Counted from the stretch's first letter, positions 16,940-24,969 are shown. The stretch: DNA of 61,577 nucleotides from an uncultured Lachnospiraceae bacterium (GCA_910585995.1 CAJUGG010000069.1:1-61577), one strand, 5' to 3'. A program made the numbers and translations. The notes: generated by a model not told the origin, from the letters alone.

Positions 16940-17488
16940 ATGGAAGAATGGTTAATCTGGGTAAATGAACTGGATCAGGAAATTGGTTATGGCGAAAAAA
17001 TGAAAACACACAGGGAAGAACGGCTGCACAGGGCTTTTTCTATCTTTTTATACGATCCGCAGACACGAAAGCTGCTGCTCCATCAGCGCGCTGCCGGGAA
17101 ATATCATTCCGGTGGACTGTGGACGAATGCCTGTTGTTCTCATCCTAGAAGGGGCGAGGAAATCCGGGATGCGGCAGTCCGCAGACTGAAAGAAGAACTT
17201 GGCATAACGCTGGATACCAACGCGGCCCTTCAGGAGTTGGGAAGCTTTCAGTATTATCAAAAATATACGAATTGTGCAGAGCATGAAATTGATCATGTTT
17301 TCTTTCTGTCTGTGAATGCACAACGCCTGAGCCTGTATCCGGACCCGGAAGAGATCGCACAGCTTCGATGGGTCACTTTTTCTGAACTGAAACACTGGAT
17401 GTCTGAGTGTCCACAGGATTTTACGGCATGGTTTGCGAAAGTGCTGGAACTGGTTCTCAGAGAAAAGAAGGGAATAGAGATTCTGTAA
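16940..17488 (+). CDS. idi: Isopentenyl-diphosphate delta-isomerase, type I
   Basis: At 182 residues it has the usual size of bacterial type I Idi. The Nudix-like fold shows W-T-N-A-C-C-S-H-P with the catalytic Cys (C66) and metal ligand H68, the R-x-L-x-E-E-L Nudix helix, and E114/E116 in A-E-H-E-I-D-H. It interconverts IPP and DMAPP. AGGAGG precedes the ATG, and it is the last gene of the radical-SAM operon. Most Clostridia making isoprenoids by the MEP route do not need Idi, so its presence here suggests that DMAPP is wanted locally, for instance for prenylation (inference). Directly downstream is a gene relic on the other strand. Confidence 0.93.
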   Translation: MEEWLIWVNELDQEIGYGEKMKTHREERLHRAFSIFLYDPQTRKLLLHQRAAGKYHSGGLWTNACCSHPRRGEEIRDAAVRRLKEELGITLDTNAALQELGSFQYYQKYTNCAEHEIDHVFFLSVNAQRLSLYPDPEEIAQLRWVTFSELKHWMSECPQDFTAWFAKVLELVLREKKGIEIL

Positions 17489-17532
17489 TGAAGTGCATCA
17501 AGTGGATTGCAAATGAAACTGTTGGTTATCCG

Positions 17533-17770
17533 CTGTGTGTAGCACACCATAACAAAGATAACATCGTAACAATCATTCGATTCAAGTTGTGTGATGACCG
17601 GTACGCGGCTTACTCTCACAGATGAAAGGTCTTTTTATATGTAAGCCGTTTTTCTTTAACTGTTTTGCCCAGACGCCCCTGGCTAACAGAGTCACGTCCT
17701 TTTTTGCATGGTACAGGTTATTCGCCAGATTGCAGCCCAGTACGCCTGCACCGTAAACCAAAATCCGCAT
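17533..17770 (-). pseudogene. Truncated, frameshifted ketopantoate-reductase (ApbA/PanE-like) relic
   Basis: Reading leftward from the ATG at 17770 (AGGAGG upstream), the frame encodes M-R-I-L-V-Y-G-A-G-V-L-G, an NADP-binding Rossmann start, for about 45 residues. It then goes out of frame near 17625. The continuation is found in another frame at about 17619-17533 (R-V-P-V-I-T-Q-L, C-Y-D-V-I-F-V-M-V-C-Y-T-Q), which is typical of the next part of this family. Homology stops about 45 bp before the end of idi. The gene therefore lost roughly its last 200 codons, probably when the radical-SAM locus was joined here. Confident as a relic; the donor function is not relevant now. Confidence 0.75.
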
Positions 17771-17865
17771 ATTCACTCCTCCTGTTAATTGTTTTTATCA
17801 TCTTCCGTTTTATCCCTTTTTCAGCACCAGCGGTTTATTGGAAATATTTCTTACTGCCAGTACTG

Positions 17866-18159
17866 TCACCGGTTTCTCGGAAACCACCGGATACAACGGT
17901 TCACTCTCCTGCAATATTCCTCATATTCCGCACCATATAAATTTTTCAGCCATTTTTCCTCAGTACATTTCATCAGCGCCGTCAAAAACAGCCAATACAA
18001 CACCGGCAGGATCAGCAGCCATAAATTACCGTAAATCATCAGCGTACCTGTGCAGACAGACAAAAACGCCGACACCAGAGCTGTAGAAGTCCAGTACGAC
18101 CGGATCTCTCCAAAAGATAAAAAATAATCCCGCACACCCAGCTTCTTCAGCAACGCCAC
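17866..18159 (-). pseudogene. C-terminal relic of an isoprenylcysteine methyltransferase-like membrane protein
   Basis: An open stretch of about 97 codons has two hydrophobic segments and ends in C-T-E-E-K-W-L-K-N-L-Y-G-A-E-Y-E-E-Y-C, then V-N-R-C-I-R-W-F-P, the conserved C-terminus of ICMT-like methyltransferases. The N-terminal half is missing. A neighbouring frame (18026-18277) overlaps it, with helical charged sequence that may be part of the same decayed gene. It lies directly upstream of the reductase relic on the same strand, so both probably belonged to one former operon. No intact start is evident. Confidence 0.5.
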
Positions 18160-18310
18160 GCAGTCCTTCGCGCACTGCCGTTTCTGTCATCTCTCGGATC
18201 ACCATCTCATAGATCTCTTCTCTGTCCATTTTCATTTCACTCTTTTTTTCAGCCAACATAAACGGAACTGTCCTCATAGTCCATATACAAAACCAATAAA
18301 CTTTTCCCTT

Positions 18311-18433
18311 TTAGTTTTCACGTTTCTGATACTTGTATGCGTCATTCAGCTCCACTGCGCCGTTGAGACGCCTCACCTCCTCCACGCACTTTGCATGGAG
18401 CTTCCGAAAGCCACTCTGCAACGGCAAAGTCAT
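18311..18433 (-). other. Short open frame (40 codons) of unknown status
   Basis: An ATG at 18433 begins a short frame ending at a TAA at 18311-18313, with the sequence K-L-H-A-K-C-V-E-E-V-R-R-L-N-G-A near its middle. It begins inside the direct-repeat copy at 18431. It is charged and could be a fragment of a larger protein. I see no other support for it. The rest of 17.8-18.5 kb holds no further recognisable gene. Confidence 0.25.
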
Positions 18434-18510
18434 CTCTTGCCTACATTATAGATTTACTTCCATGTTATATCAAATACTTAATTTATATAAGAACTTATGC
18501 TTAAAATGCT
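18431..18510. repeat. Direct repeat copy A
   Basis: This matches the region 22089-22218. Both start with CATCTCTTGCC and share about 70 bp (CTACATTATA, CATGTTATATCAAAT and TATAAGAACTTAT blocks) with about nine mismatches. Copy A lacks a 50-bp palindromic segment present in copy B. In the leftward frame copy A preserves a degenerate copy of the LysR C-terminus (L-S-I-S-S-Y) fused next to the ATPase stop codon. Confidence 0.7.
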
Positions 18511-20381
18511 CTCTTTCTCCATTTCAGCAGGAATGCCGAATTGACGATCACAAGGACAGATCCCGCATTATGCACAAGAGCGCCGACAACCGGATTCAAT
18601 ATGCCTGTAATCGCTAGAGCAATCGCTATAAAATTAAGCGTCATTGAAAATGTAAGATTCCATTTTATGGTAGTCATCATTCTTTTAGAAAGCATAAGCA
18701 GATGCGGCAGTTCCCCTACCTTATCATCCACAAGAGCAATATCTGCTGCATCCACGGCAATATCACTCCCAATGCCGCCCATGGCAATCCCGACATCCGC
18801 CTTTTTTAATGCCGGCGCATCATTGATCCCATCCCCGATCATACAGACAGGCTTTCCTTTTCTCTGGCAGTCCTCAATATACCGCAGTTTATCTTCCGGC
18901 AGACACTGTGCACACACCTCCTCAATATGAAGCTGTCCCGCCATATTCTGTGCGGCATTCCTGCTGTCCCCTGTCAGCAACACAGGTTCCAAGCCGGTCC
19001 TTTTCAGAGCGGCAACCATCTCCCCGCTCTCTGCCCTGAGTGTGTCTGACAGAACCACAAATCCGATAGATCTGGTGTCTGCAGCAAGGTAAGTAACTGT
19101 GCACCCCTTTTGTAAATAAGCATGAACCTCCGGCTGGTCAGATATCCCGATATTATTTTCTGCCAGCAATTCCTTATTTCCCGCATAAACAGCCCTGCCG
19201 TCCAGAACTGCCGAAATCCCCTGTCCCGGAACCATCTGGAAAGACACTGGACGGATAAGGACCTGCCCATATTTCTGTCGATAAGAGTTTACGATGGCTT
19301 TTCCGAGAGGATGTTCGGAAAGCTGTTCCACAGATGCCGCAAGACGGAATACTTCATCCTCACCGTAACCTTCTGCCATGCTTTCTACAGCAACGACACG
19401 CGGCACCCCGCAGGTAAGCGTCCCCGTCTTGTCAAAAGCCACTTTCTTTACCATGGAAAGCCGCTCCAGCGCGTCCCCCTCTCTGACGAGGAACCCATGC
19501 TTTGTTGCATTTCCTATTGCAGCCATGACTGCTGTCGGTGTGGCGAGAACCAGCGCGCAGGGACAAAATACAACCAGAATCGTAACAGCACGGATAACCT
19601 CACCTGTGGCAAGCCATGTAACGAATGCAGCTGACAATGCTATTACCACGATCCACGTTGCAAAGCGGTCGGCAAGCCCGACGATTTTTGCCTTCCCCGC
19701 GTCAGCAGATTGCACCAGCCGTATCATCCTCTGTATAGAACTGTCCTCCCCAACCCTTAACGCCTCCATCTCAAAGGCACCGAACTGGTTCACTGTCCCA
19801 CTGGAAACTGTGTCGCCTGCCGTTTTATCCACAGGCATAGATTCCCCAGTCATCACTGCCTGGTTGATGGATGTCTGCCCGGAAAGAACTACTCCGTCTA
19901 CAGGCACTGTTTCTCCAGGGAGTATTCGCAGGATGTCTCCCACGCGTACCTCCTCTGCAGGTACTGTTTCTTCCGCCCCGTCCTTTAACCGCCTTGCTGT
20001 ATGCGGCGTCAGGCGGACAAGTTTTTCAATTCCCGCCCTTGCCTTTGCCACTGTCAGATCTTCAAGAAGGGCTCCAAGCTGCATGATAAAAGCCACTTCG
20101 CCTGCCGCAAAAGTCTCCCCGATACCCAGGGATGCAATCAGTGCAATTGAAACGAGCACATCCGCTTTGATGTCAAAAGCAGTAACAAGCCCGATAGCTG
20201 CCTCCAATATAATAGGAATCCCGCATAATATGATGGGAACCCATGCCGCATCGAAGGACAGGGGAACCAGATCAAAAATGCTTATGAGAAGCGCTGCTCC
20301 AGATATAACAAGCAGTACAATGTCTTTCTTTATGCCCCCGGCCTCCAGTAATCCCTCTACTTTCTTCATAGTATTCTGCAT
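18501..20381 (-). CDS. Heavy-metal P1B-type ATPase without N-terminal metal-binding domain
   Basis: A 626-residue metal exporter. It has T-G-E-S (178-181) in the actuator, C-P-C (273-275) in the transport helix, the phosphorylated D317 in D-K-T-G-T, a nucleotide-domain S-E-H-P, and G-D-G-I-N-D-A-P. The usual N-terminal Cys-x-x-Cys domain is absent. The last transmembrane pair has H-N-A-G-S-V-L-V-I-V-N-S rather than the classic CopA signature, so the metal cannot be fixed from sequence; the copper-type CsoR next to it suggests Cu(I), with Zn/Cd as alternatives. AAAGGAG precedes the ATG, and a CsoR-type operator lies about 18 bp further upstream. Confidence 0.92.
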   Translation of the reverse strand: MQNTMKKVEGLLEAGGIKKDIVLLVISGAALLISIFDLVPLSFDAAWVPIILCGIPIILEAAIGLVTAFDIKADVLVSIALIASLGIGETFAAGEVAFIMQLGALLEDLTVAKARAGIEKLVRLTPHTARRLKDGAEETVPAEEVRVGDILRILPGETVPVDGVVLSGQTSINQAVMTGESMPVDKTAGDTVSSGTVNQFGAFEMEALRVGEDSSIQRMIRLVQSADAGKAKIVGLADRFATWIVVIALSAAFVTWLATGEVIRAVTILVVFCPCALVLATPTAVMAAIGNATKHGFLVREGDALERLSMVKKVAFDKTGTLTCGVPRVVAVESMAEGYGEDEVFRLAASVEQLSEHPLGKAIVNSYRQKYGQVLIRPVSFQMVPGQGISAVLDGRAVYAGNKELLAENNIGISDQPEVHAYLQKGCTVTYLAADTRSIGFVVLSDTLRAESGEMVAALKRTGLEPVLLTGDSRNAAQNMAGQLHIEEVCAQCLPEDKLRYIEDCQRKGKPVCMIGDGINDAPALKKADVGIAMGGIGSDIAVDAADIALVDDKVGELPHLLMLSKRMMTTIKWNLTFSMTLNFIAIALAITGILNPVVGALVHNAGSVLVIVNSAFLLKWRKRAF

Positions 20382-20398
20382 AACAAGCGCTCCTTTCT

Positions 20399-20414
20399 AT
20401 ACCCATGGGGGTAT
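20399..20414 (-). promoter_or_regulatory. CsoR-type operator upstream of the metal ATPase
   Basis: ATACCC-ATGG-GGGTAT is a perfect 6-bp inverted repeat with a G/C-run core, the classic layout of CsoR sites (TACCC-N4-GGGTA). A further half-site, AGGGGTATGGGG, lies at 20432-20443. The near-identical site at 20813-20828 precedes the csoR-like gene. Confidence 0.75.
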
Positions 20415-20522
20415 GAGCATATTATACATATAGGGGTATGGGGTTGTCAAGATTCAAAAAGAAAAACAGCCATAGCGACTGTTTTTCTGTCTGCAATACT
20501 AAAGGTATCTTCTACATTTTGT

Positions 20523-20798
20523 CTATCTCATATTTGCAAAACGTTCCACTGCCTTTGTAAAACTTTCAATTGTCTTCTCAGCATCTCCATGTTCAATCCC
20601 ATCGCGCACACAATGCTTAATATGCCCTTCTAGTACAACCTGCCCGCATTTATGTAGGGCAGATTTTGCCGCATTAATCTGGGAAAGGATGTCTTCACAT
20701 GGGATATCTTCATCTACCATACGGTCAATCGCCTGTATCTGTCCAAGTATTTTAGCCAGCCTGCGGTGCAGATTTTCGGCATCCATACACTGCCTCAT
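20523..20798 (-). CDS. csoR: CsoR/RcnR-family metal-sensing repressor
   Basis: The chosen ATG at 20798 follows GGAGGTGAAACT; the longer frame would include the operator. The 91-residue all-helical protein has C34, H59 and C63 (spacing 25 and 4), exactly the C-H-C arrangement that binds Cu(I) in CsoR rather than the nickel/cobalt set of RcnR. Family members bind DNA as tetramers and release on metal binding. The same operator lies upstream of this gene and of the ATPase gene, so it should control itself and the exporter. Formaldehyde-type (FrmR) sensing is a less likely alternative. Confidence 0.88.
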   Translation of the reverse strand: MRQCMDAENLHRRLAKILGQIQAIDRMVDEDIPCEDILSQINAAKSALHKCGQVVLEGHIKHCVRDGIEHGDAEKTIESFTKAVERFANMR

Positions 20799-20812
20799 AG
20801 TTTCACCTCCAT

Positions 20813-20828
20813 ATACCATTAGGGGTAT
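20813..20828 (-). promoter_or_regulatory. CsoR-type operator upstream of csoR
   Basis: ATACC-ATTAG-GGGTAT aligns with the 16-bp site at 20399-20414 with three differences in the centre. It lies 15 bp upstream of the csoR start codon. The remaining 200 bp up to the MATE gene shows nothing recognisable. Confidence 0.7.
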
Positions 20829-21034
20829 GTGTATATTATATTTACCTTTGTATGTTTTGTCAAGTTTGTACACTGATCAATCTTTCAGAACTTTCATATT
20901 TTGTCCATAACACTGTAACAGACAAGCCGATTTTGGGAAACAGAAAGGAGAAAGAAAAATGGCACTTTCCACTGCTGCCTATCTGTTACAGCTTCCAAAA
21001 AATTTACATTTTGCCAAAGTCCAGGAATTATCAC

Positions 21035-21973
21035 TTATATCACCTGAAATGTTTTCCACCTCCCGGATCTCTGCCGTAAGTAAAAAATAATCGCCCGGAT
21101 GATCCAATCGCAAACCATTGCCACTGCAATACCGATCACTCCCATATCAAAAACGATGCCAAGCACACAGGACAAGAACAGGCATCCTGCAATTGTAGAT
21201 GCAATGGAAACATACATGGTGAACTTTACATCTCCTGCCGCTCGAAGCCCGTTGCTGAGTGCGCCAGAAAATGGAAATACTGCGGCATTAAATATATTGT
21301 GAATCAATACAAGCCATATTACAAGCTGTTTTGTTTCCGGCCCCAAAGCATAAGCCCTCATAAAAAGCGGTGTCAACAGAAAGATAAAAACATTCCAGAC
21401 TGTGGAAATAAGCAGTGTGATCTTTGTCAGTTTCATAAAATAGAAATCTGCTGCGTCTACATCCCGGCTTCCCATACACTGTCCGATCACGGTAATAAAT
21501 ACCGGCCCCATTGCAACACCAGCCAAAGCAACCAATGACCAGATGCTCTGCGCCACACCGTTTGCCGCTATCTGATAGGTCCCGAAAAGTGCGACGATAC
21601 TGCTCAACGCCACCTTAACTAGCTGAAAGATACCATTTTCCATCCCATTTGGAACCGCAATCTTCAAAATGCGCAGCATCATGCTCCCATCCCAGCAAAA
21701 AATCCACCGCCCCCGATAGACTACCCCGTTCTGCTCCCGAAAGCAGAGTATCGTAATCACTGCTCCGCCGGATGCCAATGCTGTAAAAAGATAAATAAAA
21801 ATGGTATTAAACTGATTCACTAAGGAAACGCCCGATACTGCCGCCTCCCCCACGTGGCTTACCACCAGCGTATCTGCCAGGCCCACCAGCATGACCAGAA
21901 GCTGTTCCAAAACTAATGGAATAATCATTGTTTTTAAAGCCTGATCAGAAAACAGTTCTTCTCTCTGCTCCAT
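21035..21973 (-). CDS. MATE-family protein with an internal deletion
   Basis: The ATG at 21973 follows AAAGGAG; a longer frame to 22009 would read through that site. The 312-residue product starts like a MATE transporter (L-A-D-T-L-V-V-S-H-V-G, A-S-G-G-A-V-I-T) but then jumps to a segment normally found about 130 residues later (D-G-S-M-M, I-A-V-P-N-G-M-E-N-G). The central helices 3-6 are therefore missing, compared with about 445 residues in the intact homologue at 3775. The frame is open, but transport function is doubtful. The downstream half retains normal MATE helices. Confidence 0.75.
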   Translation of the reverse strand: MEQREELFSDQALKTMIIPLVLEQLLVMLVGLADTLVVSHVGEAAVSGVSLVNQFNTIFIYLFTALASGGAVITILCFREQNGVVYRGRWIFCWDGSMMLRILKIAVPNGMENGIFQLVKVALSSIVALFGTYQIAANGVAQSIWSLVALAGVAMGPVFITVIGQCMGSRDVDAADFYFMKLTKITLLISTVWNVFIFLLTPLFMRAYALGPETKQLVIWLVLIHNIFNAAVFPFSGALSNGLRAAGDVKFTMYVSIASTIAGCLFLSCVLGIVFDMGVIGIAVAMVCDWIIRAIIFYLRQRSGRWKTFQVI

Positions 21974-22088
21974 CTCTTTCTCCTTTCTTTTTGCAGGTGA
22001 GCTTCCCAATTCCCCTTGTTACATAATATCCGATAAATACCCTCAATCCCATCATGGCAGTGTATTTCTTTGTCATTTCCCTTAAACT

Positions 22089-22218
22089 CATCTCTTGCCT
22101 CCACAAAAAAGCAGGTACAGAAAAAATGGACCCTACTTTTTTCTGTACCTACATTATAAATTTACTCTCATGTTATATCAAATGCTTAACTTTTATAAGA
22201 ACTTATACTTAAAAAGCA
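22089..22218. repeat. Direct repeat copy B, with 50-bp palindromic segment
   Basis: This is the partner of 18431-18510. It covers the end of the LysR gene and the gap before the MATE gene. Relative to copy A it carries an extra segment (22101-22148) built around a hairpin. The two copies bracket the metal ATPase, csoR and damaged MATE genes (about 3.7 kb). Confidence 0.7.
22113..22150. terminator. Perfect 14-bp palindrome, probable terminator of the LysR gene
   Basis: AGGTACAGAAAAAA (22113-22126) pairs perfectly with TTTTTTCTGTACCT (22137-22150) around a 10-base loop. It lies 36 bp past the LysR stop in its direction of transcription. The A/T half of the stem would give a U-rich arm, so it could act as a terminator in both directions. 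Confidence 0.6.
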
Positions 22219-23082
22219 TTTAATATGTTCTATGAATTTTGCTGTTGCCAGACTGAAAGGCTGCTGCTTTTTCCACGCAAACACACTGTTTGCCATCAAT
22301 TCTGGATACAGGGGCCGGTACGCAATCTTTTCTTTATCCCAAAAAGGCACTGATCCTTCGAGCACAATCGAATACGCCAGTCCCTTCTGTACCATAAGCG
22401 CACTGTTTGTACTTAGATTGCTGGTGAAGAGGACTTTTGTGCTTTGGAAGGAATCCCCCAGCCAGTTTGACAGTTCGTTCCGTACATTCGTTCTCCTTGG
22501 AAGAATAAGCGGCAGCCCCTCTAGATCTCCTGCACTGACCGTTTCTTTAACTGCCAGAGGGTCATCCGGACGCATCAGCACCACCCACCGTTCTTTCCCT
22601 GCCAGACGGATAAAATCAAATTTTTCCATATCAACCGGTTCCAGCAGAACTCCGATATCGGTCAGGCCCTTTTCCATTTGTTCTTTTACCAGATCCGCAT
22701 TGGCCGTAAAAAAATCATAACTGACAAGCGGATACTGTTGATGAAACGATGCAATGATCTCCGACAAAACCTGCATAGCCGCCAACTCTCCGCAGCCAAT
22801 CACAATCCTTCCTTCTATCAGTTCTTCCTGCCAGGCCAGTTCTTTTTCTGTCCGGTCAACCAAAGACAAAATTTCTTCTGCACGTCTCCGCAGCAGCATC
22901 CCCTCGTCTGTTAAAGTAATCTTTCGTGAGCCTCTATAGAACAATCGGACGCCTACCTCTTCCTCCAACTGCGATAATTGTCTGCTTAATGTGGGCTGTG
23001 TAATATGCAGAACCTCTGCAGCGCGGTTAATGCCTCCCTCCCGGACAACCATAAGAAAATATTTAAGAACGCGGATTTCCAT
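22186..23082 (-). CDS. LysR-family transcriptional regulator
   Basis: The 298-residue protein has the standard LysR N-terminal winged helix (M-E-I-R-V-L-K-Y-F-L, A-A-E-V-L-H-I-T-Q-P-T-L-S-R-Q-L-S-Q-L-E) and a periplasmic-binding-like effector domain from about residue 90 (G-R-I-V-I-G-C-G-E). AGGAGG precedes the ATG. The ligand is unknown. Its neighbours on the same strand are the deleted MATE gene, and the unknown 237-residue gene diverges from it. The former target may have been the MATE pump (inference). Confidence 0.9.
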   Translation of the reverse strand: MEIRVLKYFLMVVREGGINRAAEVLHITQPTLSRQLSQLEEEVGVRLFYRGSRKITLTDEGMLLRRRAEEILSLVDRTEKELAWQEELIEGRIVIGCGELAAMQVLSEIIASFHQQYPLVSYDFFTANADLVKEQMEKGLTDIGVLLEPVDMEKFDFIRLAGKERWVVLMRPDDPLAVKETVSAGDLEGLPLILPRRTNVRNELSNWLGDSFQSTKVLFTSNLSTNSALMVQKGLAYSIVLEGSVPFWDKEKIAYRPLYPELMANSVFAWKKQQPFSLATAKFIEHIKCFLSISSYKS

Positions 23083-23342
23083 CCTGACACCTCCTAAACT
23101 CTTTTTACAAGCATATCAGGTTTATGCCCAAAAGACAATCCTATTCATTTTTAATCACAGCAATAATCTCCTACCAAAAAACCACGAATACGATTAGAAA
23201 AACATCATCCTTATGCAATTATTTAGTTTTTTATTATAACCTATCAGTAATAAAGCACAGGCAACAATCGAATTTTTGTTCTGTATATTACAATTCAACA
23301 GATATGCATTGTAATCTCTATTAATATTTGCGGTACATCTTC

Positions 23343-23371
23343 TTGACAGCCATTCTTTTTTATGCTATAAC
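23343..23371 (+). promoter_or_regulatory. Consensus-like promoter for the gene at 23421
   Basis: TTGACA (23343-23348) and TATAAC (23366-23371) are separated by 17 bp. The promoter lies between the LysR gene and 23421 and shows that translation cannot begin at the upstream in-frame codon at 23328. The rest of the 339-bp gap shows nothing else clear. Confidence 0.8.
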
Positions 23372-23420
23372 ATTTATGTCGATAGAGTTTTACAGTACAT
23401 TAAGAGAGGAGAATATTTTT

Positions 23421-24134
23421 ATGGCACGTCCCGGTTATTTATCCATCTACGCAGATGAAAGAACACAAACGATCTTTGATGAATTTGTAAAGATCAAAGG
23501 CATCAGCAAATCCACAGCGCTATCCGAAATGATGGAGGTCTATATGCTGGCGCAGGATGAACAGTTATATCTCGAATTATTAAAAAAATCACTCCATGTA
23601 GACTATGCACGAGACATCCTTCTGCAAAGGGAAGATGTCACTCCTATCAACGATTACATCATCATGAAGCTTGGAACAGCATACACACAAGATGGGGAGG
23701 AATTAAACGGAGAAGAGACCATTAAGGCTTATCGAAAAGCTGTAAAAAAACATGGCTGTTCCTGGTTTAGTACCATCAGCCTGCACTCTGGTATGGCGGC
23801 GGCTAAAATTAAATTTTATAAAGATGCCATTAAAAAAGGAGAGACCGTCAAGATACTGTTTGTGATAGGAATGGGAATCAACGAGATCCGCTATTCTGCC
23901 ACTGTGGCAGATATTGAATCAAAAAGAGAAGAATTTGCTTGTCCTGGCGATCCTGCTACGATTCCTGAGGAATTTGGGATAGAAGAAAAAGGGAAGATCT
24001 GGATGAAACTTACAGATCTGCAGGAAGAACATACCATAAAAGCTGAGATGCTGAAATTTAGGACAGGAGATGGAAGTGTAAAAAGAGCTATCACCAAATC
24101 GCAGTTTCATTTTGGGTATGCTTATATAGGCTAA
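23421..24134 (+). CDS. Unrecognised 237-residue protein with RHH-like N-terminus
   Basis: The ATG at 23421 follows AGAGGAGAA and lies 50 bp after a strong promoter. I do not recognise the family. Residues 1-45 (L-S-I-Y-A-D-E-R-T, then K-S-T-A-L-S-E-M-M-E-V-Y) resemble a ribbon-helix-helix pattern: a short strand and two helices. The remainder mixes helices with a V-K-I-L-F-V-I-G-M-G-I-N-E-I-R-Y strand pair and is soluble. It has no close neighbours on its strand. It could be a stand-alone DNA-binding or plasmid-maintenance-like protein. Confidence 0.55.
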   Translation: MARPGYLSIYADERTQTIFDEFVKIKGISKSTALSEMMEVYMLAQDEQLYLELLKKSLHVDYARDILLQREDVTPINDYIIMKLGTAYTQDGEELNGEETIKAYRKAVKKHGCSWFSTISLHSGMAAAKIKFYKDAIKKGETVKILFVIGMGINEIRYSATVADIESKREEFACPGDPATIPEEFGIEEKGKIWMKLTDLQEEHTIKAEMLKFRTGDGSVKRAITKSQFHFGYAYIG

Positions 24135-24209
24135 TTAAACAGGGGGGCTGCAAGGCGGAGGATAGATCAACTCGTTTGCGGCGACCCCAAAATCTCTATA
24201 ATAACGGCT

Positions 24210-24839
24210 CTATTCCCCCATCCTTTTCACAATCTCTGCCCACGCCTCTTCATCGATCTCTTCCTCGCCAAACAATTTTTTCTTGTCATCGTCTGTGATC
24301 TTCCGAATTACGCGGCAGGGATTTCCTACGGCGACAGACCAGGATGGGATATCTTTTATCACGACGCTGCCGGCGCCTATTACCACGTTGTCTCCGATAT
24401 GAACGCCTGGACAAACTATGGTATTCCCGCCAATCCAGACATTGTCTCCGATGGTTATTTCTTTCCCATATTCATAGAGTGAATTGCGGCTGTAGGGATG
24501 GATGGGATGACCTGCTGTGTAGATCGCCACATTGGGAGCGAACTGACAATTGTCACCAATCTTTACTTTTGCAACATCCAAAATCGTGCAGTTATAATTG
24601 GCATAAAAATTTTTCCCCACTTCAATATGCGTCCCGTAGTCGCAATAAAACGGCGGATTGATAAAAGCATTTTCAGATTTTCCAAGCAAATCCTTCACCA
24701 CTTTTTCAATCTCGTTAAAATCTGAACGATCCATAAAATTCAGTTTTTGTAATTTTCTTCTGCACACCTGCTGTTCCTTCATGACACTTTCGTCCGAGAG
24801 ATAAGCCAGCCCTGCGTCTCTGCGTTCTTGGTTCGTCAT
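24210..24839 (-). CDS. maa: Maltose/galactoside O-acetyltransferase-like protein
   Basis: A 209-residue left-handed beta-helix acetyltransferase. The ATG at 24839 (M-T-N-Q-E-R-R) is preferred to a GTG nine bases earlier. The N-terminal helix pair is followed by hexapeptide repeats (I-G-D-N-C-Q-F-A-P-N-V-A-I, I-G-D-N-V-W-I-G-G-N-T-I, V-I-G-A-G-S-V-V) and the catalytic-type H in Y-T-A-G-H-P-I-H. Such trimeric enzymes move acetyl from acetyl-CoA to sugars. Single gene with no operon partners. Confidence 0.88.
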   Translation of the reverse strand: MTNQERRDAGLAYLSDESVMKEQQVCRRKLQKLNFMDRSDFNEIEKVVKDLLGKSENAFINPPFYCDYGTHIEVGKNFYANYNCTILDVAKVKIGDNCQFAPNVAIYTAGHPIHPYSRNSLYEYGKEITIGDNVWIGGNTIVCPGVHIGDNVVIGAGSVVIKDIPSWSVAVGNPCRVIRKITDDDKKKLFGEEEIDEEAWAEIVKRMGE

Positions 24840-24969
24840 ATCTTGCACCTTTCCTTTCTCTGTGTTTGCCTCTTATTATTCTGTGATTATAGCAACTATG
24901 ACAGATGTATTTTAAAATAATTATACCATATATGATAAGGATTGTACAAAAAAACGATATGATAAATTA

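Noticed and set aside
17866..18159. Isoprenylcysteine methyltransferase relic as a partner of Idi in the RiPP pathway
   Set aside because: It lies on the opposite strand beyond the truncated reductase and lacks its N-terminal half, so it more likely belongs to the disrupted resident operon.
19378..20433. Long + strand frame opposite the P-type ATPase
   Set aside because: It is the mirror of a strongly supported ATPase gene, with a low-complexity Ser/Thr/Ala composition and no start signal.
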